Part shown: piece by piece, positions 1-8,002 of the stretch | How the letters are laid out: every line of letters starts with the position of its first letter | Position numbering within the stretch: position 1 is the first letter of the stretch | Source: a virus | Virus record (IMG/VR): IMGVR_UViG_3300037168_000074 | Location: 1-20,039 of that record | Strand: one strand, 5' to 3' | Length of the DNA: 20,039 nt | Notes under the pieces: model-generated | The model's input: only the letters and a program-made list of their open reading frames with translations | Told to the model about the DNA's origin: nothing | Databases searched by the model: none | Program-made: the position numbers and the translations under genes

Positions 1-1
1 T

Positions 2-475
2 TTTGTTTCTGCCAATTATCTCAAGCCAATCAAAACTGGTTCCATCATAGAGCGCATCGTCGACACAAGAAACAAAATCACAAAAATCATCTCTGATATA
101 AAACCAGATTATATTGGCATTGAAGAGATTATTAAGTTTATGAAAGGTGCCAGTTCTGCAAATACAATTATTATGCTTACTACTTATAATAGAATGATTG
201 GTTTGGTGGCTTATGATTATCTAAATAGCCCACCACAATTTTTCAATGTTCTCTCAATCAGACATGGACTTAAATTCAATAAAGTTTTTCCCAAAAAGGA
301 AGATATTCCAGAGCTTGTCGCCAAGCATTTAAATATCAAGTTCCCTTATGAATATAATAAAAAAGGCAAAATTAAAACTGAAAATGGAGATAAGGCAGAT
401 GCTATCGCCGTTGCTTTATATTATTCTTTTCTATTAACCAATCAAATCAAATCCAAAAAACAAAAGGCAAAATGA
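2..475 (+). CDS. RuvC-like Holliday junction resolvase, 5' end cut by window edge
   Basis: The reading frame is open from base 2 through the left edge to TGA at 473-475, so the true start lies outside; the ATG at 140 is internal. About 157 residues are visible. The segment DYIGIEE (bases 107-127) resembles the RuvC strand carrying the second catalytic carboxylate, followed by a helix rich in small residues. The C-terminal [13 protein letters not shown] resembles the RuvC ending (DAADALAVAL) that supplies the last catalytic aspartates. RuvC-family enzymes cut four-way DNA junctions; in phages they resolve recombination intermediates before packaging. The first catalytic Asp motif is off the window and cannot be checked. 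The gene ends in an ATGA overlap with dnaJ, so the two are probably cotranslated. Alternatives within the RNase H fold, such as a Poxvirus A22-type or mitochondrial Cce1-type resolvase, are possible. Confidence 0.62.
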   Translation, partial: FVSANYLKPIKTGSIIERIVDTRNKITKIISDIKPDYIGIEEIIKFMKGASSANTIIMLTTYNRMIGLVAYDYLNSPPQFFNVLSIRHGLKFNKVFPKKEDIPELVAKHLNIKFPYEYNKKGKIKTENGDKADAIAVALYYSFLLTNQIKSKKQKAK

Positions 476-1428
476 AACTACAAGAAGCGTATAAGGAATT
501 GAATGTTACCGAAAACTCCTCTGAAGAAGAAGTTAAAAAAGCATTTAAGAAGTTAGCCGGCAAATACCATCCTGATATCAATAAAGAAAAAGATGCCGAA
601 GCCAAGTTCAAAAAAATTAACGAAGCCTATCAAATAATCACTGGCGGAACTGCCGCGGATAAAGAAAATCCTTTTTGGTCCACAAATCAACCATTTAATC
701 CATTTGGTGGTAGTCCTTTTGGCAATCCATTTTCCAATGGCGTTTCTTTTAATAATGCCCCAATTAGTCTTACAACCACAGTTTCTTTCCTCGAATCTGT
801 ATTTGGCTGTGAAAAAGATATCAAATTCAATAGAAACTCTAAATGTGCTGCCTGTAATGGTGCTGGCGATATACCAGCAAATAATGGATGTCCGCAGTGT
901 AATGGGAAAGGTGGAGAGGTTCAACGCCAAGGTAACATGGTATTTATTAAAACTTGTTCAAAATGCGGAGGAAGAACAAAGAAAAATCCATGTACTACTT
1001 GCAATTCCAAAGGTGTTATAGAAACTGAAACATCTATCCGTGCAAATATACCTGGTGGAGTTGTTAATGATAATGTTCTTAACTTTCGGGGCATGGGACA
1101 TTTTGCTGGTTCCTTTGGCCCAATAGAACAGCGTGGGGACGTTCATTTACATGTTAAAGTTACTCCCGAGCCAGGGTTATCTTTGGATGGTTCCAATGTT
1201 GTCTCTAATTTAGAACTATCGTTGCAAGAGGCTTTGCAAGGCTGTAGCAAGGTAGTAAAGACTGTTGAAGGCGTTCAAGAGATTCATATACCGATAAAGT
1301 CAAAGAACAAAGAAGAAGTTGTTATTCCTAATGTTGGAGTGAATAAACTTGGGAACCAAAGAGTTATTTTGAATGTGAATTATCCCGAAGATGTTAGCAA
1401 GATAATAGAAATATTAGAAGGGAATTAA
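472..1428 (+). CDS. dnaJ: DnaJ (Hsp40) type I co-chaperone
   Basis: 318 residues. The J domain (about 1-58) has the HPD triad at 33-35 needed to stimulate the DnaK ATPase. A Phe/Gly/Pro/Asn-rich linker (65-95) stands in for the G/F region. The zinc domain has all four Cys pairs: C125-C128, C140-C143, C162-C165 and C174-C177. A substrate-binding C-terminal domain follows (about 182-310), slightly shorter than in cellular DnaJ (about 375 residues). No signal peptide is present, so it is cytoplasmic. The start overlaps the resolvase stop (ATGA). Phages usually rely on the host DnaJ or encode only a bare J-domain protein, so a complete type I DnaJ is unusual. It could recruit host DnaK to replication or capsid proteins; that role is inference. 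The family call is firm. Confidence 0.93.
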   Translation: MKLQEAYKELNVTENSSEEEVKKAFKKLAGKYHPDINKEKDAEAKFKKINEAYQIITGGTAADKENPFWSTNQPFNPFGGSPFGNPFSNGVSFNNAPISLTTTVSFLESVFGCEKDIKFNRNSKCAACNGAGDIPANNGCPQCNGKGGEVQRQGNMVFIKTCSKCGGRTKKNPCTTCNSKGVIETETSIRANIPGGVVNDNVLNFRGMGHFAGSFGPIEQRGDVHLHVKVTPEPGLSLDGSNVVSNLELSLQEALQGCSKVVKTVEGVQEIHIPIKSKNKEEVVIPNVGVNKLGNQRVILNVNYPEDVSKIIEILEGN

Positions 1429-1429
1429 A

Positions 1430-1765
1430 ATGCCATTCTCTTTACAATGCACGACCAAAGGATGTTGTAAAATACAAATCCCTTATATTGACCCCGCTAC
1501 CGATAAAGTCTATTGTTCTTTTTGTGATCAAGAGATGGCTGGAATAACTCATTTTATCAAAGTGCAAATGAAGTCTCTCAAACAGTTTCGTCAAAAGCAA
1601 CAAACGCCATTTGCAGTCAAATGTTCTAAGTGTGGTAAAACAGATTGTCCAAAGTTAGTTAATAATGAGATTGTTTGTTCTGGATGTAGTAAACCGTTAG
1701 ATAATTTGACTGAGCCATTTAAGATTATATTGAGAGTAAAACTTAAATCAAGTAATGATATATGA
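1430..1765 (+). CDS. Small double zinc-ribbon protein
   Basis: 111 residues, beginning two bases after the dnaJ stop and overlapping the next gene by ATGA. Two cysteine clusters are visible: C7, C12, C13, C29, C32 in the first half and C65, C68, C73, C83, C86 in the second. Each has a C-x2-C knuckle about 14-16 residues after the first cysteines, as in zinc ribbons. A basic, Gln-rich linker (46-60) separates them. I do not recognise a specific family. Because the following gene is a primase core without an N-terminal zinc finger, this protein could provide DNA binding in trans, but the cysteine spacing is not that of the DnaG CHC2 finger and this is speculation. A transcription or replication accessory factor is equally possible. 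Confidence 0.72.
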   Translation: MPFSLQCTTKGCCKIQIPYIDPATDKVYCSFCDQEMAGITHFIKVQMKSLKQFRQKQQTPFAVKCSKCGKTDCPKLVNNEIVCSGCSKPLDNLTEPFKIILRVKLKSSNDI

Positions 1766-2517
1766 TGCAAAATATTGTGAAAGTTTGTCAGAATCTTCTC
1801 AAAGATTATCCGGGCGCAGAGTCGGTAAGGGAATATATAAACGATCGCATTAGTCCTGAAACCCAAAATCTATTCCAATTTGGGTACTTCCCCAATACAG
1901 AAGAGTTATATCTTTTGAGTGATTTTGTTGGGAAAGATTTGCTTATTAAATATAAACTCTTATATTTAAGAACTATTGAAGACTCTATGTCACCAAGAAT
2001 AGTTCCTTATAGTCATTTTGATAATTATCCACTTATAATTCCGTTTCATGATTGTTATGGCAAGATTGTTGGTTTAGTCGGTAGAACTCTTTTGCCAGAA
2101 TCAGAAATGAAAAGTAAAAAGATATCAAAATATAAAAATACTGCCGATTTTAAGAAAGGTAATTATCTTTTTGGTTTATGGCATAATAAACAAGATATAA
2201 CTGAAAAGAACTGTGTTTATATAGTAGAAGGGCAGATAGATGTTATGAAAGCAATTGAAAGAGGCATTAAGAATATTGTTGCTATGGGCAATAATAATAT
2301 GTCTTTCTATCAATTTTCTGTCATTAGCAGATACACCAATAATCTTATTTTGCTATTGGACAATGATGAGGCTGGCATCAAAGGGAGGAAAACGATATTT
2401 AGTAAGTTCGGTAAGTTTGCTAATATCAAGAATATGTATGTGCCTGAACCTTACAAAGATATTGACGAATATCTTTCTAATTGCGAGGAGTCGCCGTCTT
2501 TCATTATAAAAAGTTGA
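1762..2517 (+). CDS. DnaG-type primase core with TOPRIM domain, no zinc finger
   Basis: 251 residues. Residues 29-44 (RISPETQNLFQFGYFP) match the segment just after the CHC2 finger in DnaG. Residues 92-110 (IIPFHDCYGKIVGLVGRTL) match the DnaG motif FPI-x-D-x2-G-x-VIGF-x-GR, and KYKNTADFKKGNYLFGL (123-139) matches its KYLNSPET-F-K-G-LYGL motif. The TOPRIM acidic residues are present: E156 and D160 in VEGQIDVMKA, D200 and D202 in LLLDNDEAG, D233 and D235 in YKDIDEYL. Such enzymes make RNA primers for lagging-strand synthesis. Both the zinc-binding N-terminus and the C-terminal helicase-binding domain are missing, so the protein is under half the length of bacterial DnaG (about 580-600). It overlaps the zinc-ribbon gene by ATGA. 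The catalytic call is strong; primer synthesis on its own is unproven. Confidence 0.88.
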   Translation: MMQNIVKVCQNLLKDYPGAESVREYINDRISPETQNLFQFGYFPNTEELYLLSDFVGKDLLIKYKLLYLRTIEDSMSPRIVPYSHFDNYPLIIPFHDCYGKIVGLVGRTLLPESEMKSKKISKYKNTADFKKGNYLFGLWHNKQDITEKNCVYIVEGQIDVMKAIERGIKNIVAMGNNNMSFYQFSVISRYTNNLILLLDNDEAGIKGRKTIFSKFGKFANIKNMYVPEPYKDIDEYLSNCEESPSFIIKS

Positions 2518-2581
2518 AAAATATAGATAGTGTATGTTATATATATTGTATTGTCTCTAAAATCATTACACAGGAAAATTA

Positions 2582-3658
2582 ATGCATTTTTTATATTTAA
2601 TTACTAATACAATCAATAAAAAAGTTTATATCGGACAAGCCGGAGATCCATCTGTAAGATGGTCGGGACATAAATCTAAGGCCAGATGTAATAGACCAGA
2701 GCAGGTTATTACCCGAGCTATGATTAAACATGGAATAGAAATATTTACTTTTGAAGTAATAGCCAGTTCTAAAACGCAAGACGATACTGATATTGTTGAA
2801 GACCAACTGATAGATCAGTATGATAGCCGTAATCCTGAAAAAGGATATAATGTTGCCAAGGGTGGTAAAACTTGTCCTATGACACCTGAAACAGCTCAAA
2901 AAATATCAGAGGCTATCACAAGATATTATGAAACAAGACCAGGAACTAATACCGGAAGAACTTTTGGTGAAGAATGGAGAATTAATATTTCAAACTCACA
3001 AGCTGGTAAGCCTAGATTATCAACAAGAAGATTTTCCGAAGATATAGAAAAAGAGATTTGTAGACTATATGTTGACGAAAATAAATCTATGTATTATTTG
3101 AAAAATAAGTTTGATTGTTTTTCAAGCCTAATATCTGAAATCCTAATTAGGAATAATATTGGAATAAGACAATTACAAGGGAGAAGATTTTCAGAAGATG
3201 TAGAAAAAGAAATTTGTAGATTATATGTCGAGGAAGAAAAGTCAACATATGCTTTGGGGCGCCAATTTGATTGTGGGAGGGATGTAATATCTTATATTAT
3301 TAAAAAAAATAATATCAAAATAAGACAATCAAATTATAATAAACATCAAAGTAAGTGTCATAAATTTTCACCAGAACAAGAAGCCGAAATATGTAGAATG
3401 TATGTTGAAGAAGAAAAAACCATACGTTCTTTATTTCGTCAATTTGATTGTTCAAATCTCACAATACGTAATATCTTAATAAGGAATAATATTAAAATAA
3501 GACAAAATGTTAGTAATATATTTTCATTTGAACAAGAGGTGGAAATATGTAGGCTGTATGTTGAAGAAGCAAAATCTCTATATCTGTTGGGCAGACAATT
3601 TGATTGTAAGAAAACAACAATTAGAGATATTTTATTTAGACATGACATCAAACTTTGA
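2582..3658 (+). CDS. GIY-YIG homing endonuclease with four HTH-like repeats
   Basis: 358 residues. The GIY-YIG nuclease domain is at about 1-95: FLYLITN and KKVYIGQ give the two signature strands, R26 is the likely catalytic Arg, and E73 the metal-binding Glu. Residues 86-92 (EKGYNVA) are the usual end of this domain in segmented homing endonucleases. A NUMOD3-like stretch follows (about 107-143). The rest is four copies of a 49-residue module. A clear ribosome site (AGGA at 2572-2575) lies 6 bases before the ATG. It stands alone between the primase and an HTH gene with no intron structure visible, so it is probably a free-standing homing gene that cuts a related phage genome lacking it and copies itself in. 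Family call firm; target unknown. Confidence 0.92.
   Translation: MHFLYLITNTINKKVYIGQAGDPSVRWSGHKSKARCNRPEQVITRAMIKHGIEIFTFEVIASSKTQDDTDIVEDQLIDQYDSRNPEKGYNVAKGGKTCPMTPETAQKISEAITRYYETRPGTNTGRTFGEEWRINISNSQAGKPRLSTRRFSEDIEKEICRLYVDENKSMYYLKNKFDCFSSLISEILIRNNIGIRQLQGRRFSEDVEKEICRLYVEEEKSTYALGRQFDCGRDVISYIIKKNNIKIRQSNYNKHQSKCHKFSPEQEAEICRMYVEEEKTIRSLFRQFDCSNLTIRNILIRNNIKIRQNVSNIFSFEQEVEICRLYVEEAKSLYLLGRQFDCKKTTIRDILFRHDIKL
3026..3655 (+). repeat. Four tandem 49-residue DNA-binding modules inside the GIY-YIG gene
   Basis: Module positions in protein and DNA: 149-197 (3026-3172), 201-249 (3182-3328), 260-308 (3359-3505) and 312-358 (3515-3655). Each starts with a [R/H/N]-x-FS box, then EKEICRLYV or a close variant, a Lys/Ser-rich turn, QFDC, and a second helix ending NNIKIRQ. 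The first three are exactly 49 residues; the fourth lacks the last two. Linkers are 3, 10 and 3 residues. The pattern fits small helix-turn-helix units of the kind that extend target recognition in homing endonucleases. The copies differ at many codons, so the duplications are not recent, or have diversified. Confidence 0.85.
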
Positions 3659-3669
3659 GTGAGGTTCAT

Positions 3670-4110
3670 ATGGAAAAAAGGCGTAATAGAAGTGACTCGT
3701 ACCAATGGGTTTTATTAGAGACTATCGTATCCAATGACATGCTTGAAGCCTTCTGCAACGAAGATAGTATTTCGGCTAGGCTGAATCCGTTTGAGTATAA
3801 TGAAAGGTTGATTGAATTGGAAGAACGGCTTAAGAAGGAGTTTTGGAGAATTGTTGATACGCTGCTGACTCCGAGACAGAAAGAGGTTTTGCATTTGTAT
3901 GCTGGTGGATTTACCCAGATGGAGATAGCGAAGAAGCTGGATGTGAATCAGAGTTCGATTACGAAGTCGTTGAATGGGAATGTGGACTATAAGAAGGGTA
4001 AAGTCATATACGGAGGTTCGACTAAGAAATTAAAAAAGATTATAGAAACAGACGAGAAAATCAAGGATATCCTATTAAAAATGGCCATTGTACGCGACGA
4101 AAAATGGTGA
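3670..4110 (+). CDS. Sigma-70 region 4-like helix-turn-helix protein
   Basis: 146 residues from the ATG at 3670, chosen because GAGG (3661-3664) lies 5 bases upstream. A TTG at 3655 overlapping the previous stop would add five residues but has no ribosome site. Residues 66-103 (LTPRQKEVLHLYAGGFTQ... then MEIAKKLDVNQSSITKSL) form the HTH typical of sigma-70 region 4 and LuxR-type regulators. The C-terminal part (104-142), rich in Lys and Gly, follows directly. No region 2 is visible, so it is not a complete sigma factor. It sits between the replication and virion blocks, where a late-gene activator would make sense; a DNA-binding small terminase is another option. Codons between about 3790 and 4010 end in G far more often than in the neighbours. 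Confidence 0.7.
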   Translation: MEKRRNRSDSYQWVLLETIVSNDMLEAFCNEDSISARLNPFEYNERLIELEERLKKEFWRIVDTLLTPRQKEVLHLYAGGFTQMEIAKKLDVNQSSITKSLNGNVDYKKGKVIYGGSTKKLKKIIETDEKIKDILLKMAIVRDEKW

Positions 4111-4271
4111 AAAATTAATGTAAAAAAGTATCAAAAATTCGATCAAGTCGCGAACTATTTGGTATATAGTTTTCCAAGCGAACAGACGGTGAATTAGCTA
4201 GCTGGTGCAGTGAATGCTATAACACCTATAGGCGCAAACTTAGGAAAGAAAAACGTCTCCAACCTGAATAA
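4104..4271 (+). pseudogene. Probable broken zinc-ribbon gene (two in-frame stops)
   Basis: One frame gives, after ATG 4104 (overlapping the previous stop), MVKN, a TAA at 4116, CKKVSKIRSSRELFGI, a TAG at 4167, FSKRTDGELASWCSECY, then a basic tail NTYRRKLRKEKRLQPE and TAA at 4269. The order Cys, Lys, F-x(n)-R-x-DG, then C-x2-C and basic tail matches small phage zinc-ribbon proteins often found with HNH nucleases (pattern C-x2-C ... F ... DG ... C-x2-C). One Cys of the first pair is missing. Most likely a decayed gene. Apart from this, the stretch to the next start holds only AT-rich sequence with no clear promoter. Confidence 0.45.
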
Positions 4272-4379
4272 TAAAATACTATTATCAATATTCTGGAATA
4301 CTTAGTTAGTGCTTTGTTAAAAAATAATAGCAATAATCACTTATATAATAAAGAACTGCTTCGTTCCATTGGAGACTTA

Positions 4380-4838
4380 ATGTCAAAGTTCAACATAGAT
4401 TACTCAAGTTTAACCAATCAAATTACCAAAAAGGCATATAAACTTTCTGATGTAAAAGACCAATTGGAGTCAATTGGGTTTGATGTGGTTCGCTTCAAAG
4501 ACTCCGACAAGTCCGCTGACCTATGGCAAGTTCAAAGTGCCGACGATGGCGAATATATTGTTGCCTTATATGAGACTGACAAGGAAGTAAAGTCTGCCAA
4601 ACTCTGGGATGTCTCCATCTCAAAACTTGCTGGTTCAATCGATGTATCTTACAAAGGCGATCCAATTGTCAGGGTAAATGCCTCTAGACTAGGCGTCCCA
4701 AGTTCTGAAGTAAATAAAATCCCTGAATATCTACCAGCCAAGTTGGCAGCCAATCCAAAATTAGTTAAGGCACTTTTGAATGAACTTTCAGATTCAGCCA
4801 AACAAGAGGTTTTAACTAAATACCCGGAGTTATCCTAA
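4380..4838 (+). CDS. Hypothetical protein, probable virion or packaging gene
   Basis: 152 residues from ATG 4380, chosen because GGAG (4371-4374) lies 5 bases upstream. The frame extends upstream to a TTG at 4314 (174 residues) that has no ribosome site, though the intervening codons could be coding. I do not recognise the family. The N-terminal third is helical and polar. Residues about 45-110 alternate hydrophobic and polar residues (LWQVQ, YIVALYE, IDVSYKG, PIVRVNA), suggesting a compact beta domain. The C-terminal third is again helical. No signal peptide, membrane segment or cysteine cluster. It is the first gene of the long block leading to terL, and the next gene starts one base after its stop. 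Confidence 0.7.
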   Translation: MSKFNIDYSSLTNQITKKAYKLSDVKDQLESIGFDVVRFKDSDKSADLWQVQSADDGEYIVALYETDKEVKSAKLWDVSISKLAGSIDVSYKGDPIVRVNASRLGVPSSEVNKIPEYLPAKLAANPKLVKALLNELSDSAKQEVLTKYPELS

Positions 4839-4839
4839 C

Positions 4840-6453
4840 ATGAGTCTCGATAAAATTCAACAGATAGTAGGCTCTCTGGCAAAATCCATTGATGACAATG
4901 AAAGAATTGCTACACCGATTTTAGCCGCCAAGTTAAATAATGCCCTGGTTAATTTTCCTAGTGACCAGACCCTTGGAGCCATGGCTAGAGTAATTGGCAA
5001 AATGGCTGAAAATAATACTATATTTATTCGCAGGGCAGAACTCAAGCAACTCTATAATAAGTTATTTACTAGAAACACCAAGTTTGCCGAATTATTCAAA
5101 GATGAATTGGGCGAAGTAACCCCACTTCCAAAAGCTACGATTATGACTCATGATGATTCTAGCCAAATAGATCCATATGAAGTTGGTGACCAAATTCTTG
5201 CCAATGCCCTTCAAAGTGTCTTTGATAAACATATTCCAGTAAAGATGTATTCACAAGCACTTGCTGATCGTGCCCAAAAATTAGTTAGTTCTAGTTTAGA
5301 TTCTTGGAATCTTGCCCCTACTAAATTGGGAATTAGTGATGGTAATGATAAATTCCTAATAATTCAGGCTGACTATGAAACTCCAAAAGGAATTGTCTCT
5401 ATCTATGTGCCAGTAGAAGTCCATGACAATAAGGTTTCTGAAGCGTCCATCTTTATGGGCAATTCAGGCCCGCAAGAACTAAATCACTTATCTCTCAAAG
5501 AATATCTCACAACCGCAAGTCCTAAATTAGTAATTAATGGCTCTACTATCCTACAAGTTTTAACCAACGCTAGTTCTGAAAATCGTGAGATTAGTGGCGC
5601 TGAATTGGCACTTACAAAACTAAATGCAACTCGCCAAGGCAAGGGCGACTTCTTCCAAAATCAGATAATTGGTCAAAAGATTGCCGAAGCGGCAAAAGAA
5701 GATGTAAGGCTCCCAAGGCTAAATGAGTTTGAATCCCTTGAGAAAAAATTTACCTCATCAAGCGGTCAGGCTGAGTTTAAGTTTGGCAGTGCAGTCCAAA
5801 CTGGCAGCGAGCACATTGCCAGAGAACTGAAAAGTTATGGGCACAAGAATCCACAAGTATCAGTTTACAAAACCGAAGATGATACAATCTTTTATAGCGT
5901 CGCTTTGGATGGCGGTCGTGTTGGTTTTACGGTCCCAGTAAAAACAGTTGATGGTAAAATTATCAGACCAACCATTATACTTTGCAAAGATAAGGTTTCT
6001 GCCTTTAGTCAAGAAGGCGTAAATGAACTATATGTGAATAACTATAATGACTATAAGGCGGCGGCAGTGGCATCTCCTTTGCATGACCTATCAGCAGCAG
6101 ACTTGCTTAACAATATCCGCAAGGCTTTGACAGAAGATAACTTACCGGCAGCAGAAGATGCCTTGAATGTCTTATCTAGCAAGAACGGACAATCTTATAT
6201 TACAGGGCTACAAATATATATGAACGGCTTGGCACAAAAACAAGCCGAAGAGCTCACACAAAATAAGAAAGAACCCTCCTGTTCAATGGTAATTGCAAGT
6301 TCAGTTAGCGAACATCCAATTTGTGGCCATACTGGCTTACCAGTTCATAAGACATATCAAGACAAAGATGGCAACTGTCGCCCATTATTTAGGCGTAATA
6401 TTGACGAGACTTATGAAGGTGTATTATTCAATAACTCGAAAATCTTTGGATAA
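4840..6453 (+). CDS. Hypothetical protein with an internal duplication, probable virion gene
   Basis: 537 residues; family not recognised. GGAG at 4826-4829 lies 10 bases before the ATG. Residues 1-130 are mainly helical. Two segments look like diverged copies of one beta-rich unit: about 140-225 and 325-400. Each has a helix, a strand starting after an acidic turn (DKFLIIQADY; DDTIFYSVAL), then a G-x-V/G-x-x-x-x-VPV strand pair (GIVSIYVPVEV; GRVGFTVPVKT) and another strand with Lys-Val. The C-terminal end (481-520) has C481, C495, H497, H503 and C513, a possible metal site. No membrane segment. Size and place fit a structural protein, but there is no direct proof. Confidence 0.78.
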   Translation: MSLDKIQQIVGSLAKSIDDNERIATPILAAKLNNALVNFPSDQTLGAMARVIGKMAENNTIFIRRAELKQLYNKLFTRNTKFAELFKDELGEVTPLPKATIMTHDDSSQIDPYEVGDQILANALQSVFDKHIPVKMYSQALADRAQKLVSSSLDSWNLAPTKLGISDGNDKFLIIQADYETPKGIVSIYVPVEVHDNKVSEASIFMGNSGPQELNHLSLKEYLTTASPKLVINGSTILQVLTNASSENREISGAELALTKLNATRQGKGDFFQNQIIGQKIAEAAKEDVRLPRLNEFESLEKKFTSSSGQAEFKFGSAVQTGSEHIARELKSYGHKNPQVSVYKTEDDTIFYSVALDGGRVGFTVPVKTVDGKIIRPTIILCKDKVSAFSQEGVNELYVNNYNDYKAAAVASPLHDLSAADLLNNIRKALTEDNLPAAEDALNVLSSKNGQSYITGLQIYMNGLAQKQAEELTQNKKEPSCSMVIASSVSEHPICGHTGLPVHKTYQDKDGNCRPLFRRNIDETYEGVLFNNSKIFG

Positions 6454-6455
6454 AA

Positions 6456-7280
6456 ATGAAGATATTTAGATTAGTTAAATATTTTGATCATAAGTATAGT
6501 CTAAAATCTTTGGCTGCTTCCAAGGAAGAAACGCTTGATCAAGTAAAAACAAACTTGATTAACGCATATAACTTATATGTTAATTCCTCAAAGGCAAAAG
6601 AGCCAGTTCTGCAAATGCTGGCAAATGCCAAGGAACCTTTTTCTAAGAAATTAATATCATCTATGGAAGAACTTGTTGCTAATATCAATAAGTTATCTGC
6701 ACAACTATTATTCAAGAGGGTAGTTGGGATTTTAGATAGCATTCGCAATATGAAGAATGACCCAGAAAAAACTGTCAGGAATTTTATTCATGACTCCGTA
6801 AGGGTAAATAAGGAATCAGACAGGAACTATCGAGAGCATATGAAGTCCAAATTTGAGATGGTTATCTCAAGAATCTTTTCTATTTTCGAAAAACAAGGCA
6901 GAATTTTACAATCAGTAATTGCATTGGAAACGCCAGAGGTTCATCCAATGGGTTCAGAGGAAATCGGCGGACCAGTTAGGAAAGAACTAAGCAAAGATAA
7001 AATCTTAATGTTTATGAAAAGCCCAGCAGCCCAAGATTATGGATTGGATGATTTGGAAACGATGACTCGTGTTTTATCTTATCCTGATTTGAAAAGCAAG
7101 ATTACTACGCTCATAAATGCAGTAGATAGGGGACACGTTCCTATAGATGGACCAGAAGTCAAATCTGATGTCGAAGCTATCATGAAAATCTATCAAGATA
7201 GGCAACACACTAATATTCCTGCATTGGAAGAGATGCCTGAGAAACCAGAAGAATTTGGTTCAATCCTTGGAGACACATGA
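6456..7280 (+). CDS. Hypothetical helical protein, probable virion gene
   Basis: 274 residues, not recognised. It starts two bases after the previous stop; the sequence before the ATG is A/T-rich with only a weak TTGGAT purine patch. It is predicted almost wholly helical: residues 20-170 alternate Lys/Glu with Leu/Ile, and no cysteine is present. A short Gly/Pro-containing break occurs at about 176-190 (PMGSEEIGGP), followed by a second helical part and an acidic, proline-containing tail (258-274). It ends in an ATGA overlap with the next gene, so the two are probably translated together. No transmembrane stretch. A tail, scaffold or head-associated role would fit the position, but nothing in the sequence decides it. 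Confidence 0.72.
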   Translation: MKIFRLVKYFDHKYSLKSLAASKEETLDQVKTNLINAYNLYVNSSKAKEPVLQMLANAKEPFSKKLISSMEELVANINKLSAQLLFKRVVGILDSIRNMKNDPEKTVRNFIHDSVRVNKESDRNYREHMKSKFEMVISRIFSIFEKQGRILQSVIALETPEVHPMGSEEIGGPVRKELSKDKILMFMKSPAAQDYGLDDLETMTRVLSYPDLKSKITTLINAVDRGHVPIDGPEVKSDVEAIMKIYQDRQHTNIPALEEMPEKPEEFGSILGDT

Positions 7281-7990
7281 GAACTGCCGAACTTTTAACA
7301 GCAATTGCTTCCTGGCTTGAGAGTCCAGATAATGAAGCATTGTGCCTAGCCGAAGATAATAAAGATTGTGCTGCTATTGTTGCAGAATCATGTGTTCTTG
7401 CCGCAAGTTTATTGAAGGCAGCCGCATCGGAAGTAGATGCAATTGAGCCAGAAGAGCCCTCAAAAATTACTCCAGAGTCAATTGAAGAATTGGCAAACTT
7501 GGCATATGTTTTTGATTCCTCGGGCGATCCAGAATTAAAGAAACAAGCATCTGTACTAGATGAACTATTGTTATCTTTCGGCGCTCCACCAAATGCTTAT
7601 GCTATGAGAAAAGATTTATTGGATCAAAGATTAATTGATTTGAAGAAAAAGTATGATGACCCTCGCAAAGAATTGCATGAAACCAACATGATTGGGCTTT
7701 CTGAGAAGGTTATTGAAAAATCTAATATGACCAAGAAACTTGATATTCACGAATATCCATTGTCTACCCGTTATTGTCCTGATCATCATGGGACTTCAAC
7801 ATATCGAGTTGGGGAACATTTGGTTCAATGTCCCATTGACCAACGAACCTATAATTTTGAGACGGGATACAAGTTGGAAAATGGAGACCATGTGCCTGGT
7901 GGAGACGTGGCATTGCAAACCCAGAATTTGAATGTTGGATATCAGGCCACGTTTGATACTCGCAATGGACGTCTCGAAAGAGGGTTTTAA
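7277..7990 (+). CDS. Hypothetical protein with C-terminal Cys/His site
   Basis: 237 residues, not recognised. Residues 1-57 are Ala/Leu-rich and acidic (ELLTAIASWLES, then AAIVAESCVLAASLLKAAASEV), resembling an amphipathic helical hairpin and not a secretion signal, since charged residues run through it. A Pro/Glu linker follows, then a helical middle. The C-terminal part contains C167-P-D-H170-H171 and C185-P-I-D188, a likely zinc-binding pair of knuckles, set in a strand-rich region ending in a Gln/Asn-rich tail. The ATG overlaps the previous stop (ATGA). It may be a small virion component; alternatives cannot be excluded. Confidence 0.72.
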   Translation: MRTAELLTAIASWLESPDNEALCLAEDNKDCAAIVAESCVLAASLLKAAASEVDAIEPEEPSKITPESIEELANLAYVFDSSGDPELKKQASVLDELLLSFGAPPNAYAMRKDLLDQRLIDLKKKYDDPRKELHETNMIGLSEKVIEKSNMTKKLDIHEYPLSTRYCPDHHGTSTYRVGEHLVQCPIDQRTYNFETGYKLENGDHVPGGDVALQTQNLNVGYQATFDTRNGRLERGF

Positions 7991-8002
7991 TTCCTGCATA
8001 AA

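Noticed and set aside
2518-2581. Promoter in the AT-rich gap before the GIY-YIG gene
   Set aside because: Several TATA-like strings occur in this AT-rich stretch, but none has a convincing -35 partner; only the ribosome site is supported.
2518-3669. Group I intron carrying the GIY-YIG gene
   Set aside because: Flanking genes are separate and complete, and no split coding sequence or intron core (P7-like pairing) is visible.
4104-4271. TAG reassigned to an amino acid (alternative code), allowing readthrough of the small zinc-ribbon frame
   Set aside because: A TAA also interrupts the frame, and about 15 kb of long genes contain no in-frame TAG; recoded phages normally show many, especially in late genes.
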